Origin: Asparagopsis taxiformis
Taxonomy: Eukaryota > Rhodophyta > Florideophyceae > Bonnemaisoniales > Bonnemaisoniaceae
Length of the DNA stretch: 47,489 bases
Assembly: GCA_030407315.1 (NCBI GenBank)
Contig: JALQPE010000918.1
Location: 1 to 47,489, forward strand
Reading direction: 5' to 3'
Shown: piece by piece, positions 10,861-21,888 of the stretch
Position numbering within the stretch: the first letter of the stretch is position 1
Layout: each line of letters starts with the position of its first letter
The notes under the pieces: model-generated
Told to the model about the DNA's origin: nothing
What the model saw: the letters and a program-made list of their open reading frames with translations, nothing else
Database searches by the model: none
Program-made: the position numbers and the translations under genes

Positions 10861-13308
10861 ATGGAATGCAAGTATGAAGGGTGCTTCTACTACTGCGTAG
10901 ATGCCTATGCGCTCGCGCTGCATGAGCGAACGTGTCGCTACCGTTTCAACCCCTCTCCCCAACATTTCAACAACGCTCGTGTCCCTGCCGTCACACATGA
11001 GCCTGCTCGAAACAGCGACCATGATTCCCCGCAACCCAGCTCCCCAGACCCAGAATCTGGTCGTGCTTCCTCCAGCGACTCACCATGTGACGCTCCACTG
11101 CCACCAACCTCAACCCCCTCCCGCGCAGACCTCCTCGTACAATCCCTCGCCGCCAGTCTCACAACCCTCGAGTACAAGGCCGGTGCTGGCCGCGTGAGCG
11201 AAGTCATCACCATCCTACAAGACCCCGCATTCTCCCTAGAAAAGTTCAACAGCGCCGTTCGCACCGTAGAAGAATGTCGCCACGTTACCGCTTCCATGGT
11301 CGAAACACATTTCCGCACCGAAGGTTACAAGAGCCGCATCATTCCAGACAAAACTGGTAAGTACTCGGCACAGCTGTACCTCCGCGACCCAGTCGACATG
11401 CTCCGCAGGCAGTTAGCACTGGCTAACGACCAAAATACTCTGTTCCACCCCTCCCCACAGACCGCCCCAGACGGAACCGCAATATTTTCTCATCCCCTAC
11501 ACACAGAATTCGCGAAAACGCTGCACCAGGTTACTAGACAGCGCGTGCAGCTCTCGGAAGATCCACAGGTCGTATGGGCAGAGGAAACTGATCCCACCCC
11601 TTCCTCCTTTGCCGGCCTCCTCCAAGTATACTCCGACAAACAAGAGCAGCACAAGCCTCAAGAGCTCCGCAATCGTCGCATACCCCATACACGTCACACT
11701 GCTCAACTTCTCCGCACCCCTCCGTCGCCACTGCATCCGTACCGGCCTCACCATCGTCGGGTATCTTCCGTACATTGTTAACCCTTCGTCCAACGCCTTG
11801 TTCGGTGATGAAATGCCGACAACCTTTAGTTCTGCTAGTCGCGCTCGCAAAATTGATATTCTTCATAAAGCACTCGAAAAAGTGTTTTCGTCCCTATCCA
11901 CCGCGTTCTCTTCCGGGTTCCCCTGCACAGACTCCACTGCAACTGCCCGCCAATGCTTTCCCATCCTAGCCAATTATTGCTGCGACTTTCCAGAGGCCAA
12001 AGAGCTGTCATGCACTCGCAACAGCACTACCACCACACATCCCTGCCACCGCTGCTACATCCCCGCTACTCAACTTGAATCCAGCGCGCCACACCAGCCC
12101 CACTCCCTCGATGATACACGCTCTGCACGCCAAGAGAGCGCTCAGGAGCATACAACTGCTCCGCTCGAAGCTCTCTCCCTCCTCGAACAACACTCTGTCC
12201 TCGAATCGACCGCTCTTTTACCCACCAACAGTCCCCTAGACCCCTACAACATTTTCTCCTTCGAGCCTCTGCACAATCTCCACCTCGGCATCTCAAAGCT
12301 CATCAAACAGTGCATTGTCCACCGCCTGAGCTCCCCAGACCTCACCACCACCACTGCCTCCCGTTCCGGGACACCTCGCACCTTCAAGAAGGTCAAAAAA
12401 TCCATCCTCGCCGGCTCAAACAGCATTCTGTCCGCTATCGAACGCGACTACTACATCACCGGTCTTCATGTCGACTTCTCCAAGGGTGAGAAGGGCACCA
12501 ATTTTAACGGCCTCTTCACGGAGGACGGCATACGCGGCATGCTCGCAGCCAAAGACTATCACCATGTCGACATGGTGTTCCCTTTCATCGCAGCATTCAT
12601 TGACACATGCTGTGACGAAGTAGAGACAGCCCCTCTCACTTCCATCTGCACGCAATACTCTGACCTCGTCGCATGGGTCATGAAACGCGGTCGCATCAAG
12701 CACTGGACTGCCGCAGAACTAGAAAGCCTCCAGAACTCCATTTCCTATTTCAAACAATCAATGCTCTCCACCCTCGGCCCATTCCACACCACAGGTCTCA
12801 AAACTTTCAAGTTCCATCTTCTTGACCATCTTCCCGGTGACTTGCAGAGATATGGCGCCCTGGAACACATCGATGCAGGCCCCTACGAACACTCCCATCT
12901 TCTGTTCAAACAGAGTTATAGGAAAACCTCTCGAAGGCGCTCCACAGCCATGGAAGAGACTATTCGCCACATGGAATTCTCCTTGGCCACTCCAACTGGT
13001 CATACCCCATCGAACACATTGGGAAACGCACGCATGATATCGCCCACAGACGGTGCAGTACTCGTTCGCGACGGATTCACCGTTGCACTGCACGACTTTG
13101 CCTCCCTGTTGCCCGATGCAACCCTCCTCGTTGCAGATATCGACGGACAGCCCGATCCTGCCACTCTTTTGCCTCTGCACAACTCCTCGTTCCCGTCTGG
13201 CACCATAACGCTATTCCAGCAACTCGGTGACACAGCTGCACAAGCGTTCCTCACCCTCGCTACACTGCGCGCCACGGCAGAAGGCCCTCCAATACATGAC
13301 ATGGACAT
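10861..13308 (+). pseudogene. Plavaka/Tnp2-like (CACTA-related) transposase, N-terminal and catalytic part; frameshifted and cut by E1
   Basis: The start at 10,861 opens a C2HC zinc finger (MECKYEGCFYYC, then HERTC), as in Plavaka-type transposases. A Ser/Pro-rich linker (residues ~35-85) follows, then a helical segment. The RNase H-like catalytic domain begins at GLLQVYSD (likely first Asp, ~11,630). There the frame slips by one base, and the second frame (11,640 onward) continues SSTSLKSSAIVAYPIHVTLLNF. HPCHRCYIPATQL (~12,045) is the conserved Cys/His block; FEPLHNLHLGISKLIKQ (~12,265) is the family's LH...G.SK motif; GPYEHSHLLFKQSYRKTSR (~12,880) is the C-terminal catalytic helix region. 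Codon choice is C-rich at third positions, unlike the surroundings. The gene stops abruptly where E1 inserts at 13,309. It would bind element ends and catalyse transposition. Family confidence is good; the exact superfamily name (KDZ/Plavaka against Tnp2) is less certain. Confidence 0.75.
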
Positions 13309-13806
13309 CACTACGGTGTTGGGAATGAAAAAAGACAGTAAATTTACTGTCTGAGACAGTAAAAATTACTGTCTGGCCAAGACAGTGCGCGGAGACAGTA
13401 AAATTTACTGTCTGGAAATTTCAGAATACTGCTGCAGCAATAAACTGGCACGAAATCTGGGCAGTACCAAAAACAGTAAAATTTACTGTCCAGAACAGTA
13501 AATTTTACTGTCCGGAAGTGTTGCCGCCAGACAGTATGTGCAGACAGTACATTTTACTGTCTGAGGCAGTGCATTGTATTGTATTACTGCACTGTCTGGT
13601 GAAATCTGTAGACAGTAGTGTAGATAGCAAATTGTATTGTCTCCGGGTAGTACCGTGCATTGGTTCACAACACTGTCTGGTGGAGTGGACTTGAGAGGAA
13701 ATAAGGATCATAGTGTTAGTATGGAGGTAAATATTGGAATGGTGTGTGGTATAAGACTATAGTAATTGTGATGAAGCTCTACAGATAGTTGGATGTAGGG
13801 AAGCTA
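13309..13806 (+). repeat. A-end subterminal region of E1
   Basis: GACAGTAAATTTACTGTC-type small palindromes and single GACAGT/ACTGTC motifs fill the first ~380 bases. The whole ~500 bases match 46,984-47,489 in inverted orientation with few differences. The extended transposase frame runs into this end, so the last residues before 13,354 are not transposase. Confidence 0.85.
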
Positions 13807-13859
13807 GATGCTGAATAGAACGTTGTAGACAGAAAGATTGGGAGAATTAAACATATCTG

Positions 13860-13954
13860 GTGTGAGGGACGTTGGAGAGTATCATGGAAACGTGAGTGGG
13901 AATGGTGCGAGTGGGATTAGTGGAGTGATGGGAAATGAACTTGGGGAGAAATCG
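13860..13954 (+). repeat. 95-bp block shared by E1 and E2
   Basis: This block, containing ATCATGGAAACGTGAGTGGG, recurs inverted at 45,091-45,181. In E1 it directly follows the A-end; in E2 it is ~1.8 kb inside, so E2 cargo entered between the A-end and this block, or E1 lost it. ATGGAAACGTGAGT looks like an exon end with a 5' splice site (GTGAGT), which could support fusion transcripts with cargo. Confidence 0.6.
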
Positions 13955-14107
13955 TTCATTTTTGTGACAGCATATTCACTGGCACCATGCCTGCAGCAGA
14001 CATCACACTGGCAATGTTTTGTATCTGGTTTCACACTACGCCGCCCCTAATTTTGATGTGCACGTTGTTGGAAGCATTGCAAAATTTCCACCAGACCATC
14101 GACGGTC

Positions 14108-14160
14108 TCCGCAGCGATCGCTGCGGATATCCGTAGAGACGTACCATATGGTACGTCTCT
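14108..14160. repeat. Two adjacent perfect palindromes (20 and 26 bp)
   Basis: 14,108-14,127 is TCCGCAGCGATCGCTGCGGA. 14,135-14,160 is a perfect 26-bp palindrome centred on GTACCATATGGTAC. They are unrelated in sequence and sit 7 bases apart, near the upstream edge of the importin-like fragment. Confidence 0.9.
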
Positions 14161-14460
14161 TTTGAAACAGCGAGCGGATCCAATTCTATTACGCAAGGCC
14201 TTGGTGTTCGTCTCTGCAAATTTGGATTTTGCATGCAGCTGTTCACACACTCCATTTTCCATATATGAACGTTATAACGTCCGTTAAATAGTGCGCTTCA
14301 GCAACGACAAAAGCATGGCAGAGCATTCCGCAACAATTCAACCACATACTGAGCTATGTTAACATATTGCAAGCGCTCAGTATGAATTGCATTGATCATC
14401 TTTTTTCAACAACATATCCTTGCACTTCGTGCAGCATAACTTTCTTCCCACGTGCATAGC

Positions 14461-15019
14461 GCGGCAGTCATTCTCCATATTTACGCAAATCTCTGCGTGC
14501 ACCGGTACTTGCCGCTGATCCAGACGCTGCATTTGCGCAACCTCTTCCGAATGCACACATTTTTGCTGTGCACGTGGAATCCAACACATCTACAAGAGTT
14601 TCATCTCGACAGCTCGCGATGTTAATATGCGCGGCATTCACCGAGCAAGCGATTCATGTTGAATCTGTTTGCACGCTCAATCACACCTGTGTCATGCAAA
14701 GCAAGACAGGCCTTGTGTCAGATTATGGACTCTTCTACATCCATGCCGGCATGAAACGGCCGTTACTGGAATGATTTATCGCCGAGGAGGAAAACGTGCA
14801 GGCGATGTACATGCTTGTATTGTTAAATACTAGAAATTTTCCATTCCATCCCGACGAGCAACACGCTGTTGAACTGCTCTACCGCTGCATCGCATTTATC
14901 TTGCTGAAATCTTCTGCACTAGAATGCATGAAATCCGGGTTGACGAGATGCGAGCCGCTGAGCATTGATCACCCAATCTGCCCGCAATACTTTGAAATTG
15001 TTAGGACAGCCTTTAGGTG
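14461..15019 (+). pseudogene. Importin-beta family (transportin-3/importin-13-like) C-terminal fragment
   Basis: One frame is open from ~14,461, after a TAG, to a TGA at ~14,772, and continues in the same frame to 15,019. Recognisable spacing from the transportin-3/importin-13 HEAT region is GLVSDYG, then ~35 residues, then HPDEQHAVELLYRCIAFIL. This matches the family's 'DEYG ... HPD...LFRL...RF' segment. No start codon, N-terminus or clear end is present, so it is a captured internal piece of a nuclear transport receptor gene. E2 carries an N-terminal piece of the same kind of gene in the same relative orientation. I judged this by motif order only. Confidence 0.45.
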
Positions 15020-15183
15020 ATCATGCATCTGAGGGACCGCAATTAAACAATCCACGTTGTAAATTAATATAATATTTGAATTGATCCATAAATTTCCATC
15101 CGTCTGTCTATCCATCAGTTCTATCCATCCATCATTCGAATCCACAACTTGCATTCTCTATCGCGTATTCTCTCTGCACATCT

Positions 15184-17691
15184 GCCCAACCATACGACGT
15201 CGCAACAGCTGATCTAACCTCTCCGACTCCAATCCTCTCTGTCTCCAGTACATCTTCACGTCAGCAACCTCCTCAGTCTACCTACTCCAACCGCTCGCTG
15301 CCTCACACTCCCGCTGAAGCTCCAGCCGAAGCTCTCGTCGCATCCTTTACACCACCTGCTCTGTTTGAACCACTGACGTCCTCTCTGCCTTCACATCTGT
15401 CTCCGCTCCAATCATCTCCTCTACATAATCCCTCTGTTTCTCCCGTTGATATCGATACGAACCCTGCATCTGACACCATCTCTCTCACCACTATGGACAC
15501 CCATACTACCCTATCCAGCCAATCGCCCTCTACTGCATCCATGCCTCCGTCCTCCGTTCATCACCATCTTCACCACCCACACCCCTCTTCCGTTTCGTCT
15601 CACCCCTACGCAGCCCCATCCCCCAACCATCCGCCTTCTACGTACCTCTGAATCTTCCCCAAGTCGTCCTCGACTTTTCCTGAAACTCGCGCACCCCAGA
15701 AAGCAAAGCCAAGACAGCCGTCCTATCCGAAGACCCAAATCAAAACACCATAGCTGTTGTTGGCATGGGTGGCGCAGGAAAAACAACCATCCTGCGCGCC
15801 CTCGGCAGACATGAACACGTCTGGGCCAAGTTCAGCGACGGCGTGTGGTTCATACAACTCGGTCATGACGCCACTGTGCACACGCTTCTGAACGAGATGG
15901 AAGATGTTGTCACCGAAGCACTCCCAGATTTCCTTCCCAGCTTCACCCGACTCGCAGCCAAGTCTAGTAAGCACCTCAGATTGATGAAAATGCTGACGGA
16001 CCATCTCGCCTCCAAGCATTTCCTCCTTATCTTTGACGACGTCTGGGACCTCGACACCAATGTGTACACATTGGTGGAAGAGGTATGTACAGGTGTACAA
16101 AAGATGGAGGGAACGTGTTGTAAGGTGTTATCGTCGACGAGAAATGAGGCGATTGGGCGTGTACATGATCTGTCGATTGGAGTAAGTACTGAAGACCGGC
16201 GCGGGGATAGAAGTGTCGATATTGTATTCTGCTACTGTGGGATCGACAAAGAGGGGATAGGAAGATTTACGGCTGAAAATCGGGATGCACTAGAGAGAAT
16301 AATCGAGATTTGTGATGGACTACCGCTGGCACTGAGTGTTGCTGGGTCTGCAATGCAAGATGTGCTAGGGAGAGGGATGGGTGGGTGTGTGGGAAATGGA
16401 ATAGAGGAATACTGGAAGAGTCTGGAGGCGAAGTCTGGACAGCTTGGAGATGCAGAAAGTGGGATTAGGCATGGTGGACTGAAGGTGGCGGTGGAGACGA
16501 GTTTATGGTCACTTGAGAAGAAATGGATGCGGGAGAGCGTGACAGTGGGAGAAATGTTTCGTTCGTTTTGCATTGTAGAAAAGCATAAGATTCTTCCATC
16601 GTGTGCGATTGAGAAGATTTGGGGAGTAGGTGAGGGGCTGTGGGCAATGAGGATGTTTTTACTGCACAGTCTTGTATCACTTGTAGAAGATGAGGGTGGA
16701 AGGGGCTAGGAGTACGACTGCACGATATGGTGCAAAAAATGTGTGTGAAAAAGGCGGACGAGAAGGAAGGTGTACGGTTCTGGCACAAGAGACTAGTTGA
16801 TGGATACGGAGCGTGGGTTGTGGGGAATGGAAGCAGTAGAGATGGTGGGAATAATGGGATGACAATGGGAAGTGAATGTAGACATGTTGAATGGTGGAAG
16901 ATAGACAGCGGTGACGAGTACATAGTTGAAAATATAGTGCGGCATCTACTCGGTGCTGGACTAGTAATTGAGACACTGGAACTGCTCACCGACTATTGAT
17001 GGGTAGAGCGAATGAATGACGGCAAGAACCAAGCTCCGTTTCAAAAGGTGATGAGCGAACTGCAGTTATTGAAGATGTATTTAATGGAGAATGAGAAGAT
17101 TGAAACAGCGAGAAATGTAACAAGCGACATAGAAGTTTTAATCAACGTAATGGGGCTCTGCATGCACCGTATTGCGTGCAAAATCGGGAGGACTGTACAT
17201 TCCAGTTGTATGGAAGATTGCGAGATGTGAGAAGCGAGAGCGGAATCGTAAAGCGGCTGGTGTGTAGTATCGACCGGATTGCTGCTAGGAAGTGGACCAT
17301 GAAGGAGTTGATGTGTTTCCTGGAGCGATTCTGTGAGAATGGGGAGCGTGGAATGCTTATCATTCCTTTGTTCTATTGGCTGAAGCTGGATGAGTGCAAG
17401 GATGAACATTCGCTGTTCAGCATGGTTGATGAAAATGGACACAGCGTGTTCATCACGGAGGGCTTTCTGCAGCGAATGGTGCAGGAGAAAGAGTATCAAA
17501 TCGGAGATGTGGTCAAGGCGCTGCAGTCGATGAGGAGCCTGACTGGGATCGAGAATAGTGAGGGAGTGACGAATGGGAAACCTGTAGAGGACAAGGAGAA
17601 ACAGAATGTGTTTGTGAAGAGGATAGCGAAGGCGATTGTAGAGGGGAAGGAGAGGCTGGAAAGTGGAGGTGCGGCTGGTCCTAGTGGCTAA
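15184..17691 (+). pseudogene. NB-ARC (NLR-type STAND NTPase) gene, with stops and frameshifts
   Basis: A Ser/Pro/Thr-rich N-terminal region (~15,230-15,645) leads, after a frameshift and a TGA at ~15,677, into a textbook NB-ARC. The P-loop is VVGMGGAGKTT (~15,755), Walker B/kinase-2 is FLLIFDDVWD (~16,025), RNBS-B is KVLSSTRNE (~16,125), and GLPL is CDGLPLALSVAGS (~16,310). A winged-helix-like part (EMFRSFCIVEKHKILPS, ~16,550) precedes the LHDMVQ motif (~16,720), reached after a one-base frameshift near 16,700. A TGA at ~16,997 and another shift near 17,200 separate the C-terminal ~220 residues (e.g. MKELMCFLERFC, FYWLKLDECKD), whose fold I do not recognise; no LRR, WD40 or TPR pattern is plain. 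Such proteins act as nucleotide-driven switches in immunity or cell death. Inside E1 it is probably a captured host gene, now broken. Confidence 0.75.
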
Positions 17692-18842
17692 TGCCTTGGA
17701 GGGTTGCACTAAATCGAATTGAATTTTTAGTTTTGTTCAGTTACGCTGGTAAAGAAGTTCAATACGTTCTCGTGTCTCTTGTTCAGGACGACTTAACTGT
17801 CTGTGTCATGATGTGGTCGAAGAGGGTGAGCATCGAGGCGGGAGTATGCGACGATATTATCAGATGGCGATGAAGTGCGGGCACGATTGATATTCTGTGA
17901 CTACGAGTTTTGCGCAACGGGAGGAGGACAGTGCTACAGATCGTATGCGTAGGGGTAATGGATCATTGCGTTGCGTCGAATAATACGCGGAGCGAACCGA
18001 CAGATCCGGCCCATGGACTGGTGTGGCGGTTGTCGTCTCATTCATTCAAATGATGGGATGTGCAGTGGACGACTCGTGGGACAACACACTTCGGATGGAT
18101 TGCGATAGTATGGAAGACGCTCTTGTCGCGGCGCTATGCGATTTGCAGACACTACTCGCAGGATGGGTCGGTCGACTACGGATGATCCGGCTGGCGGGGA
18201 CAGCTTTTTCTCTATCGGGGCTGGTGCGTAGCGGTAACTTCGAAGAAAACGCGGCGATCGAGGGCGGGGAGAGACGCGCTTACTTGATCAACGACCCGTT
18301 TGCAGATGGACTATCGGCACAAGCTGCTGTTAGTTGAATCAAGATCGGGGAGAAATAAGCGGAGGAAACCTTGGGAACATGCTAAATGTTCGAAACAAGG
18401 CGCGATAGATGCGCGAAAAGAAATATTTTCCGAAACTTGCTAAATACAGAAATCCGTTCCGCAGCGCAGCGTGGTGTATGTCTTGGTATGCATCTACAGC
18501 GGAGACTAAATTTGTCTGCCACAGCGCCACACCAACCCATCCATCGCTGCCGCTGTCATCGTTCCCCGACCCGGACCGCAACCTGCTTCGCTAACAATTA
18601 GCGATCCCGTTAGGCTGCTATTTTCCGAGGAGGTGGCGCACTAGCATGGCGCGAAATGATCTCCTTTTGCCACCATAGGGAATGCTGGCGAATGCGCCCA
18701 TTATGGATCCAACATTTCTCGTTTGTGGTTTTTTACGCCGGAGAGGTTTATGCTATGCCGATATTGTCGCCGACCACATTGTATTTTGCACAAGATGATT
18801 AACGTAATACGGGTTGCTGGGTTGGCGTAATGACACTGTCGC
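17692..18842 (+). other. No recognised gene; one open 104-residue frame
   Basis: A plus-strand ORF at 18,023-18,337 has ordinary composition (VDDSWDNTLRMDCDSMEDAL) but no family that I know. Other frames are full of stops. The stretch lies between the NB-ARC gene and a second copy of part of its tail, so it may be more of the same gene cluster. Confidence 0.3.
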
Positions 18843-19143
18843 CTCAAGATGCGGTAAGGAAGCAGGCTATGAAAGAACTGGTGTTTCTCCGGAATGATTC
18901 AGTATAGATTGCGAATGTGAGATGATCACCAATGCTGTTTTCTATTGGATGGCGCTTGACGATTGTAGGAATGCGAATAGTCTGTTCGGTATGGCAGCTG
19001 AGTATGAGCAAAGTGCGTTTATCGCTGAGCAGCTCAATGGACATGCTGCCATGATGGGCTTCTTCATCGGTGTTGTGACTGGGGCAGTGACCAGCAAGGG
19101 GATTATTGAGCAGTTGAAGATCATCTTTTCACCGCTGTTGTAA
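18843..19143 (+). pseudogene. Partial paralogue of the NB-ARC gene's C-terminal tail
   Basis: FYWMALDDCRNANSLFGMA (~18,940) parallels FYWLKLDECKDEHSLFSMV at ~17,370, followed in both by a Ser-Ala/Val-Phe-Ile-x-Glu motif (QSAFIAEQL against HSVFITEGF). The preceding frame has a stop (TAG at ~18,904). It seems that more than one gene of this NLR-like family was captured together, or that the tail was duplicated. Confidence 0.55.
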
Positions 19144-19598
19144 GTGTAATGACTAGTGCAGATGTTGTAGATTAGGTTTGTAATGTACATGTGCTGCAGT
19201 GATCTAGATTGCACATGTTAACATGACTAGCAATTGCTAGTCTAGTGCGGAATAAATATCGTACCCATGGACTGTCAGGTATCATGTGATGAGAGTATTG
19301 GAACGTTGTACTAACTTCGTGTGTTCTCGAATCGCGGATGTACATGGTGGAATAGAGTGGATTTTATGTCAATCAGGCTGTCGCCTGAAGACGAGAGATA
19401 AAGCTGCTGTACCTATGGTGGATGCAAAGTTGGCATCTGGATATGCAGAGGATGAGAGGATGATATGTTGTTGACACTGATATCAACTGCACGGATGGTT
19501 ACTGTGTAGCTAAATTTCTTCATTGGCGAACTTGTGCCAAGCTGCCATAATCATCCATTGGCGGACGCAAGGCACCAGCTAGATTCCATACTTGGTTC
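19144..19598. other. Non-coding stretch with an 18-bp palindrome
   Basis: 19,225-19,242 is the perfect palindrome GACTAGCAATTGCTAGTC. No gene seen. Confidence 0.5.
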
Positions 19599-19930
19599 TC
19601 AACTGCCATACCGCGCAGCGAAAGCAGTATACTCTAGCGCAGCTGCCTTTGAACGCACATGAATTCCCTTTCGATATCTACGGCTATTGACCTCCATCAC
19701 CCGTTCCACACACCTGGCAATCATGCAATACGACTTCGTCATTCCAGACCCCATGTATACCACCATATGCCCAGACGTAGCATAGCTCCCAGACAGACCA
19801 CAAAGTACCTTTGCGACAACATGTGCCTGATACACTAGCTCAGGTTTCGCCATGTCTGAGAGTGCCCGAGTATCGACAAATACATTGCTCTGCGGGGAAG
19901 GAGCTGCAGTAGTTGCAGGACTTACTTCGG
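19599..19930 (-). CDS. Unrecognised minus-strand ORF
   Basis: The frame is open upstream of its first Met (19,853) through SPATTAAPSPQ, suggesting a longer product whose N-terminus is cut by the palindromic block at ~19,930. The readable part (ELVYQAHVVAKVLCGLSGSY, then KGIHVRSKAAALEYTAFAAR) has coding-like composition but no motif that I can name. It is probably another captured fragment in E1. It could equally be chance. Confidence 0.3.
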
Positions 19931-20183
19931 GTGACGGTAACAGACTATGAGCTGGTGCGGGAGGACGGGATTTCAGGACAAGCTGTCGGAACTGTAATTA
20001 CTCTGTTTTCTTACAGTAAAGTCATCGTTAAGGCGGGTTTTCTTCTTCAGGACAAGCTGTCAGAACTGTAATTACTCTGTTTTCTTACAGCAAAGTCATC
20101 GTTAAGGCGGATTTGCTTCTTCAGGACAAGCTGTCGGAACTGCTATTCTGTTTTCTTACAGCAGAGGCAGTTTACCCAGGTTA

Positions 20184-20369
20184 CTTACAGCAAAGTCATC
20201 TTAACGATGACTTTGCTGTAAGAAAAGAAAACATTACAGCAAAGTCATCGTAACGATGACTTTGCTGTAAGAAAACAAAACATTACAGCAAAGTCATCGT
20301 AACGATGACTTTGCTGTAAGAAAACAAAACATTACAGCAAAGTCATCGTAACGATGACTTTGCTGTAAG
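20184..20369. repeat. Array of four 39-bp odd palindromes
   Basis: Four units of the CAGCAAAGTCATCGT palindrome are separated by AAAACAAAACA-type linkers. Three are perfect with central A; the first is a variant at its centre. The matching E2 array (42,467-42,749) has six. Confidence 0.9.
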
Positions 20370-21837
20370 AAACCATGGTAAACCAACTTCTCTGTAAGCA
20401 TATGAGAGGGACTGATGTTTCTCACTCGGGAAGAAGAAGGAGACGATTTCGGACCCCGCGAAAAGGCTGCAAAGTGGTCTGAAAGGGTTGGGGTGGTTCT
20501 AGGGAGCACTAAAACTTGTTTTAATTGCACTCAAAGCTTCTCGCTTGCGTGGAGGGGCTAGTAGAATTCATCGATTTTTGGTCATCAGATTCTCACAACT
20601 GGAGATGTGATGGTCAAAATTGAACTTTGTCCGAATGATGTGCAAGTGGTCTGTAAGGGTTGGAGTGGCTCTAGGGAGTATGGATAAGTGTTCTATGAGT
20701 TCGTAAAGCTGCTGGCTTGCGCATTAGGGCTGACAGAATGCAACGATTTTTAGTCACCAGATTCCCACAACTGGAGATGTGATGGCCAAAATTGAACTTT
20801 GGCAGAACGAAGTGCAAGTGGTCTGGGAGGGTTGGAGTGGGTCTGGGGAGTACTGTAACCGGTTTTATTCGCCCTGAAAGCTGGTGGCTTGCGAGGTAGA
20901 GCTTCTGGAGTTCACTAATTTTTGCTAGCCAGATTCTCACAACTGGAGATGTGATGGCCAAAATTGAACTTTTGTCGGAACGAAGTGCAAGTGATCCGTT
21001 AGGGCTGGAGTGGCTCTAGGGAGTACGGAAAAGTGTTTTATGCGTCCGTAAAGCTGCTGACTTGCGTTGTAGTGATTCCAGAATGCATCGGTTTTTGGTC
21101 ACCAGACTCCCACAACTGGAGATGTGATGGCCAAAATTGAACTTTGTAAGAACGAAGTGCAAATGTTCTGGATGCCTTCAAGTGGCTTGGAAGCGTACTC
21201 TGGACAAGTTTTCGGACCTTGAAGAGGCTCAACTGCACAATGCTGATATTGAAATGAAACATCCATATAGTCCATTTTTAACTAGAACTGCTGGAATGGA
21301 TTGCGTAGTCTATAGAGGAGCAATGTAGTTATATAATAGAGCCAGAAGCATGCCTAAACAACCTATCTCTCATGTCTCTAGTTCTCCTTCATCATTCCAG
21401 TCTCCCTTCCTGTGACGCACTGCGCCTCTGGTGTCACTTCACACGCCCCTCCTGTGCATTAAATGCCTGTCTACCACTTCCATATTCTACTCATACCACC
21501 ACCTTCATTTTACCCCATGCCTACCATCCTATCCTTTACCTTCTGTCCTTCAATCCTAGGCTAACCTACTTCATAACCATCGATGTAAAGTGAATATCTA
21601 GATTCCTAGCTACTTGAGAGTATAGTTTATTATAACCGGAAACGGACGGTTTTGTATAGTCAATGTGCTACACAGCACCAGGAGTAGATTTTGCGCATCG
21701 ATAATCTATGCTTGATATTGGAGGGACCAGCTTCTTGTAGCCTCGGAAAATGTGCAGGTAGTACCTTTCCAGAGGTCCTGGAGGTGTTCACACCAACTCT
21801 AGTCCATTTTAACGAGTTTGAGTTTCGACCGCCAGCT

Positions 21838-21888
21838 TGCATTTTCTCACGACAGAGATTCTGAGAATCTCTGTCGTGAGAAAATGCA
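21838..21888. repeat. Perfect 51-bp palindrome (25-bp arms around one base)
   Basis: The arms 21,838-21,862 and 21,864-21,888 contain CTCACGACAGAGATTCT and its complement. The matching place in E2 (~40,985-41,010, inverted) has this sequence only once. A further small palindrome (ACCACCATGGTGGT) follows immediately. Confidence 0.9.

Noticed and set aside
12758..13180. Minus-strand ORFs opposite the transposase
   Set aside because: They are mirror frames of the G/C-rich transposase coding sequence, without motifs.
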